Shown here: in pieces, positions 58,020 to 64,000 of the stretch | Position numbering within the stretch: the first letter of the stretch is position 1 | Layout of the letters: the number at the start of each line of letters is the position of its first letter | DNA from: Pezicula radicicola | Taxonomy: Eukaryota; Ascomycota; Leotiomycetes; Helotiales; Dermateaceae | DNA: 64,000 nucleotides | Assembly (NCBI GenBank): GCA_003008705.1 | Contig: PDUO01000067.1 | Location: 124,001-188,000, forward strand | Direction of reading: 5' to 3' | Translations under genes and position numbers: made by a program | Notes under the pieces: generated by a model | Told to the model about the DNA's origin: nothing | The model's input: only the letters and a program-made list of their open reading frames with translations | Database searches by the model: none

Positions 58020-61000
58020 TTAAACTGGGAAAGTGAGGCATGGAGGGGTGTATTATCATTTAAGGAGTAGTGATAACTGTGCCGTGTTCTGTATCCATTG
58101 AGGCGGGTTGAGATCATTTGAAGGAGAGATTGCGGGGTTGATGTCTGTATTACGTAGACTCAGCACGAAGAGATAGATAAGGAAGGTGTGGTGGAAAATA
58201 TAATCAGATGAGACTCGAGCAAGTTTGCCCAGAGCAATGTGCTACTCAGATTTGAGCTACCCTTCCGAATCCTCGTGGGAGATAACGTAGACCGTAAGCG
58301 TTGGTGATCTCGGTGGTTGTCATGATTCATACACATGCTGCCCTAACGGGAGTTTGCATAACACGGTCCTTAAAACTTGAGATGAGTATGATAAAAGCGA
58401 AAATTGTATCTTGGCTAGTCGAATTGAGCATCTTGCTTCATGCAGTGCTCTTATTCAACGTACAGAGATCGGAAGCTGCCGACACAACCACGTGATCCTA
58501 TTATTTCGAATTGCTTCATATCCTTAAGATTGATTCCTAGGGAGGAAGCAGTATACTGAAGCAATAGAAATATTCAAACCTAGCCTAGTTCGGAAAGATC
58601 GAGTTGCCACACTCTCTCTTTGGACAAACCAAGATTAGAATTGCCACCAACGCCCTTCTCAACCTGCGCGAGGTTTTTATATCCTGCACTTAAAAGTAAT
58701 TCCGAATGACTCTTTTCGTACTCTATCTTGGATATCGGCCTTGGCTTGTTCCTCCTGCTCTTAAATCAAGAGACAGCTGATACAACTTCGAATTCTGGTG
58801 CTGCCGAGTAAGTAGGACTACATCTTGGCCCCTTGGCGTAAGTTCAAAATTCGTTAGTTCCGTTTATTTCCAAAGGAAGATAGGAAGATTGAACGTTGGA
58901 GGGATTCTGACGAAAACGCGGTGAACACTTGCTGACGATGATACTTTGTCGTGTGACTAACAACCTAGCGATTGCGGCTCCAGTGTTAACTCCGGGGAGG
59001 GAACTCTGAAATAAACGTGCGGTAACACTTTCTAGGGTATTGTAACCCTTTGATAGATACTTAATCTGTTGTGAAAGGGCTCTACGTCATCTAGCATAGT
59101 AAGGAGACGCCTTCGAGCATTGGGTATATCCATCATATTTTCTTGTGCATTCAGAAAACTGCTCGAGCAGCATCGGACGTCTGCAAAAACATAAGAGTGT
59201 AAATTGTTCAGCTCCGATTCTTAACACACAGAACGTCGTGGCTCTAGTGTGGAGTCCTGATGATGCTTTTATTTGAGTAAAGCCATTATAAATGCATGAT
59301 TCCATGGAAATAGGGCAAAACCAGAAAGTTGGAGAAGCCACTGGACTTCTAATACGACTTTGGATTTGCTACTCAGTATATAGTTTTTGGAGTGTAGAGG
59401 TATGCCAGTTGCGAAGGTTATCTGCATGAGGTCAACTAATAACGGCTTGTTCTGGATCGTAAGCATCCGGCAATTGAATCTTAGGATGTCTCTCGAATGA
59501 GAGCTAGAAGACCTATGAGAATAGAGGTACCTTTTGCACACTCTCAATATGATGTCAGAGGTCGGTATCATAGACCAAGAAAACTATAGAAAGTAATGTG
59601 GCCCCTCAAGAGCCTCAAGAGCAAAAAAGTGTTCATCATAAATTTTACCAAACATACCGGAATCCATGAACATCTTTACCACCCTAAAAGTCTCGAATAT
59701 GATAGAGTTTCAGAACATTTGGCTATTTATTTCAGTTACATCAGCACTTGCTGTAGAAAAGTGGGCTTCAGGTGTTGAAGCTCCAGACAACAATCGGCGT
59801 CATAGGAGCTATAGATGCCAGTTTTAAAGGCCTGACGGAGAACGTCACCGGGTATGAAGGAGATCTTCTCAAATAAACTCCCTTTCTCGGCGATATGACA
59901 ATAATTAATCTCCCCAATCGAAAAGGCTACGCTGACGCAAGCGCTGGACTTCCCCTGTGCCTTCGGAATTTTTTGCCGCCGTCCATTGTACGGAACAGAA
60001 AATCAGCGTTGATAATCCGGTAGCGAAGATGGCATAATTCGTAGATTCGAGAGAGACCGCAGTCGTCGACTCATCGTTGATGCTTCTCAAGAGTGACCAT
60101 GATACGTTCAGTGCGGCAGTTGTTGGTAAGTGTGCCTCGTAGTGGTGGGTGAAGCCAATGCTGTAATATCGGAAACTGACAATGCAATCCAAAGTGCAAT
60201 TGATATATTTGCGAGCTGAGAAGTGGTGAGTTATTCTCTCGAACTGTGACATGCAAGTCCTGGTATTATGCTAGTCCACGCCAGTAATAGAACTCTACTC
60301 GTACCTTGAAATTGAATCTAGCCTACCATCAAGAACATAAACTCATAGAAACTAGGTCCATCCGTATGGTTGAGAAGTCACGTTGTAGAGATCCAAGAAC
60401 GAAGGGTGATGAGAAGCATGTGATCGACATATGGTCAATTCCAGGTTGGCGATAGACAATCTCAGAGAACTTAGTAGCAAAGAGTATCGTTCTTAACTGA
60501 GACTTGCGTTAAGCATTGCGAAGGGCTGATGAATAACCATGATGATGAAAAGAGGTTGAGGAGTTTCTGTTGTGCAAACGGAGCAGCTGGGCCATGTTTG
60601 AATTAGAAGAGAGCTCTAAGGAGCTCCTGATGCGTGTATGGTGCTAAAAATGATATTCAACGCACGCCACGTGAATTCTGCTACGGTCGTGAGTTCTAAG
60701 TAACTCGTTTAAATATATCTTAAGTTCCTCACTTACTTTGAATAATATGCTTGATTTGAATAACCTAGATAATTTATTACTTGATACGCTCGACAGCCTC
60801 AAAAAGGAGCGTGAAGAGGTTTTTTCACGGTTAACATCAGCATATTTATATCCTAACACCCAAAATTCACAGGAACTCAGGACGACCGATATATTTTCAC
60901 ATCTAACATGATATAAGTTAGATTGTTTGGATGCAAGATGAAGGTTAAAATATATTGACCCTTATCTACTTATTTCCTGCCAGTGCACTCATCAAGCAGG

Positions 61001-61026
61001 TATACCAATGAAACACCAGCAAATAT
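58020..61026. other. Intergenic region with repeat array
   Basis: About 3.0 kb with no supported gene; open frames reach about 115 codons but show no domain. It contains the UstYa-like upstream region, repeat array 5 at 60691-60770 and the 3' flank of the methylcitrate dehydratase gene. Confidence 0.5.
60691..60770. repeat. Array 5 of degenerate 18-bp repeat (inverse orientation)
   Basis: On the minus strand the units read CAAGCATATTATTCAAAG and TAAGTGAGGAACTTAAG, followed by a diverged piece ending in CGAGTTACTTAGAA. They match the same consensus as the other arrays. Confidence 0.55.
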
Positions 61027-62774
61027 TTAAACGAACTTGCTGTCCTTAACCGTGTATAAATCAACGTACTCATCCACTGGCATGTCCATAAGTTTCTTAG
61101 GGTCATTTCCTAGGTCAACTAACTCCTTGACCTTGGCCTCGGAGAAATGGGGGCCCAAGTGTCTCTTGTACTTGGCCAAAATCTCAGGCTTAGCTTCTTC
61201 TCTCCGTAATTTGTGTCCGAGAGGAGCCGCAACAGCTACTTCCTCCAAGACTGTTCCGTCGTTCAAAGTGACGGTAAGGGCGTTGGGAATTGTCCGGAGC
61301 TCTGGGTCATGATAGTCCAGAGTCATTTGGGGGTCCTCGACACAAGAGATCTTTTGACGGAGGGATTCAACTAGTGGGGAGGTGGCAGCTTCCCCTCCAT
61401 CCGTGTAGTCCGTTGCCTCGAGACGGCCAAAAACGAGCATGACTGAAGCCATATATTGGATACAGTGATCACGGTCGGCAAAGTTGTCCATGGGCTTGAA
61501 TTGTTTGTCAATAATGCGGATACAGGCTTCATGTGTTCGGCATGTGATAGCCTTGATGTCCTCAGCGGACTTGCCCATGTCTTTCAGCCGGTAGTGTATC
61601 TTCTTTGCACACTCAATGGCTGTTTGTGAGTGGAATTCAGCCGGGTATGAAACCTTGAATAGCACGTTCTCCATCACATAGCTACCGTATGGTCGTTGGA
61701 ACTCGAAAGGCTTGCCCTTGAAGAGTACATCATAGAATCCCCAGACTGGAGCTGACAGAACGGTGGGTACACCCGGCTCACCCTTCGCAACTTTGAGGAC
61801 GAGATTGACGGCACGTTGGCACGCATCACCTGCTGCCCAAGACTTCCGCGACATGGTGTTTGGAGAGTGACGGTATGTTCTCAAGCTTTGACCATCGACC
61901 CAAGCTTGCGAGACAGCGTCTGCCGTCTGCTGTTCTGTAAGACCAAGCATCTTGGAAACCACAGCAGCACTGGCAACCTTCACAAGCACGACGTGATCTA
62001 ATCCGACCTTGTTGAACGAGTTCAGGAGAGCCAGGCAACCCTGAATCTCATGTGCCTTGATCATAGCCTCCAAGACCTCCTTGATAGTTATGGCCTTTCC
62101 ATTTCCAAGTTTTCCACCAGCACGATTCGTCCGCGAAATCCAATCTGCAACAGCAAGAATAGCACCAAGGTTGTCAGAAGGATGGCCCCATTCAGCTGCG
62201 AGCCAACAGTCATTGTAATCGAGCCATCGAATCATAGCACCGATGTTGAAAGCGCCATTGACAGGGTCGAGCTGGAAATCTGTACCGGGGACTTTCGTGC
62301 CATTGGGGACAACGGTGCCCTCAACAATTGGGCCGAGAAGCTTCGTGCATTCCTTGAATCGCAGACCTTCGAGGCCACAGCCTAGGGTATCGAGGAAGAC
62401 AAATCGTGCGGTATCGAACTGTTGACCATCAGATTAGCGGTGTTCAAATCTGACGGGAAACAAAGTGGAGGTGGGGTAGCTCTTATTGGGCTTACAGCGA
62501 GATCAGACTCAATTGGGGTGTTGTGAACATAGCTAGCAATGTCCTTGATCTCAGGATCATATTCTCTAGCCTGTGGTGGTGGTGGTGGAGCTCCAGATTG
62601 TAGAGGAGACATTGTTGAGAATGATTTGTAGGTGGTGGGGAGTCTGGAGGAAGCACCGAACTTTGCCCTTGATGCTGTAAATGCCAGTGGACCTCTCGCA
62701 ACTCGAGATTGGACTGCAAGCAATCGTAGGTTTCTTGTTGTTGTGCGAAGTCCTCGATTGATTGAAGACATCAT
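61027..62774 (-). CDS. 2-methylcitrate dehydratase, mitochondrial (PrpD family)
   Basis: Exons 62774-62496 and 62418-61027 (intron 77 bp) give 556 residues. The first 60 or so residues are rich in Arg and Ser without acids and form a mitochondrial presequence. The mature part has the MmgE/PrpD landmarks FDTARFVFLDTLGCG, WLDYNDCWLAAEWGHPSDNLGAILAVADW, SWAAGDACQRAVNLVL, a long helical domain with PYGSYVMENVLFKVSYPAEFHSQTA and DRDHCIQYMASVMLVF. The enzyme dehydrates 2-methylcitrate to 2-methyl-cis-aconitate in the methylcitrate cycle, which removes propionyl-CoA. The cycle's synthase and lyase are not in this window. The C-terminus is complete. Confidence 0.94.
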
Positions 62775-64000
62775 CTAGCACAGTGGTGAATGCCAATTGA
62801 TGTGGTGGCTGTGGCTGCCAGCTGTTTAAATGGTAAAATTATGAAATCGGTCAGCTAAGGTATCTCTGGAGAAAGCGAGATCCCCCACAAAGCCTCGGAG
62901 ACAGACCTCGGTTGGTTGCGGGTCAACAGGAATTGCACACTGCCGATGTCTAGCCGTTGTCGCAATCCGCCGTCGGACTTCTAAAGGTAGTCTATATACT
63001 TATATATATATGCATATAGTAAACGCATAGTTCGTCGTGAGTTTAATAGAAACTACTTTAAATAAGGGGCGGGATTCACTCCAAATGGGGGATATGAAGT
63101 TGGTACATACCTACTTCAGCACAGACTCTGTTATCTTACTACTTACGGAGAGGTTGCATAACCACTAGTTTATTAGGGATTCGCTTTCTGTCGATTTAGT
63201 ATAGTACGACGAATTACAGACCTGCTTGTATTAATAGCATCATATCCTTAGCTTGTGAAGTAACTCGAAACTATTCTTACTCGTACACGATTTTAATTTA
63301 TTGTAAAGGAGAGAATTATAGGAAGAAGTCATCGGGCCGGTCATCGGCCCTTACTTACCTACCTATTAAAATCACCTATTATTGGGTGGAAAGGGAGCTG
63401 TTCCACGTAAAATATTAAGATCATATTAAGTAGTGCAAGAGTGAATTATGTATTCAGAAACACATATTAGTGGACTAAAAACTTGACTAATACTTGGCCA
63501 ATGGTGAGGAGACCGACTATCGTTTAGAAGAACCGTAGCATTTATGATTGCACAGATTATTGTGTTTGGTAGCGAATTAGTCTGTTAATGTTGAGAGTTT
63601 TTAGGATTCGAGAGTTTTTCAGATTTGAGGTTTGCAAGTATTCAGCATTCAAGATGAAGTACAATACATGGTTGTGACTCGTGTGCCCGTTGGTGGTAAT
63701 GTATATTCAACATTTTCATGTACAGTATTATATAAAACACTTGCTTTGTAAGATATCCTTTTAATTAGTGATATGTTTCTGCGTATCCTGGTTGTATAGA
63801 CAATGATTGTCCCGTAGCATTGACAAGGTATTAAGATTTACTTGTTAATAACATAAGTGCAGGCTTAATACCAGTGCTTCAATGTTTTCTTTAGGGAAAT
63901 AACTAGATGTAGTAGGACGGCAGTGAGAGACATATGCTTAGCGTACAAGCACTTACAATAGCTGGCAAACTTGATAGCTTGGCAAAGGCCAAGATTCAAC
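62775..64000. promoter_or_regulatory. Upstream region of the methylcitrate dehydratase gene
   Basis: About 1.2 kb to the window edge with no gene. A TATA-rich stretch (TATATATATATG near 63001-63012) lies about 230 bp upstream of the start codon and could be part of the promoter; that is inference. Confidence 0.4.

Noticed and set aside
59087..60252. Several open frames of 60-115 codons on both strands
   Set aside because: No domains, no joinable exon set, and unremarkable codon pattern; treated as intergenic.
1..64000. CRISPR arrays, bacterial operons, ribosome-binding sites, tRNA or rRNA genes
   Set aside because: The genes are intron-bearing eukaryotic genes. The 18-bp arrays have no spacers. 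I could not identify any tRNA or rRNA by eye, although a covariance-model scan would be needed to exclude tRNAs.

Overview
The window is nuclear DNA of a filamentous ascomycete (Pezizomycotina). Genes are interrupted by short introns (mostly 48-90 bp, GT..AG), and the families are typical of such fungi: an NRPS-like A-T-TE enzyme, LaeA-like methyltransferases, Zn2Cys6 regulators, a P450, a secreted lipase, a tyrosinase and a UstYa-like protein. A very AT-rich transposon block carries the C-to-T/G-to-A signature of repeat-induced point mutation (RIP). A leotiomycete is my guess; the sequence alone does not settle the class.

Layout. 1-3451 (-): NRPS-like synthetase, cut by the window edge. 6.8-13.4 kb: mitochondrial HotDog thioesterase (-), ArsH-type flavin reductase (+), Zn2Cys6 regulator (-), HD-domain protein of the cyanamide hydratase type (-). 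14.0-17.8 kb: an 11-exon LaeA-like methyltransferase (+) and a second Zn2Cys6 regulator (-) that lacks one zinc-binding cysteine. 19-20 kb: a broken C2H2 zinc-finger gene. 20.8-24 kb: a short-chain dehydrogenase and a secreted lipase. 24042-36348: a 12.3-kb RIP-degraded transposon block, made of a Ty1/copia element (minus orientation) with a Ty3/gypsy element (plus orientation) nested inside it. 37.3-39 kb: an APH-family kinase followed by the relic of a membrane-protein gene. 39.4-46 kb: a second LaeA-like methyltransferase, a P450 and a ferric reductase, which may be a small functional group. 48-51.6 kb: alpha/beta hydrolase, a MITE-like element and a tyrosinase. 54.2-58 kb: a Pth11/rhodopsin-like membrane protein and a UstYa-like (DUF3328) protein. 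61-62.8 kb: mitochondrial 2-methylcitrate dehydratase. The rest is intergenic, with a second small inverted-repeat element and five arrays of one degenerate 18-bp repeat.

The most striking observation is that the copia element sits inside the 3' end of the lipase gene. It has 286-bp LTRs, TG..CA ends and a perfect 5-bp target duplication (ATAAC). The lipase now ends with two codons and a stop supplied by the LTR, and its original 18-codon tail with its own stop lies 12.3 kb away, directly after the right-hand duplication. Exon models below were joined by eye from splice consensus, reading frame and family similarity. Most multi-exon models add up to a multiple of three.
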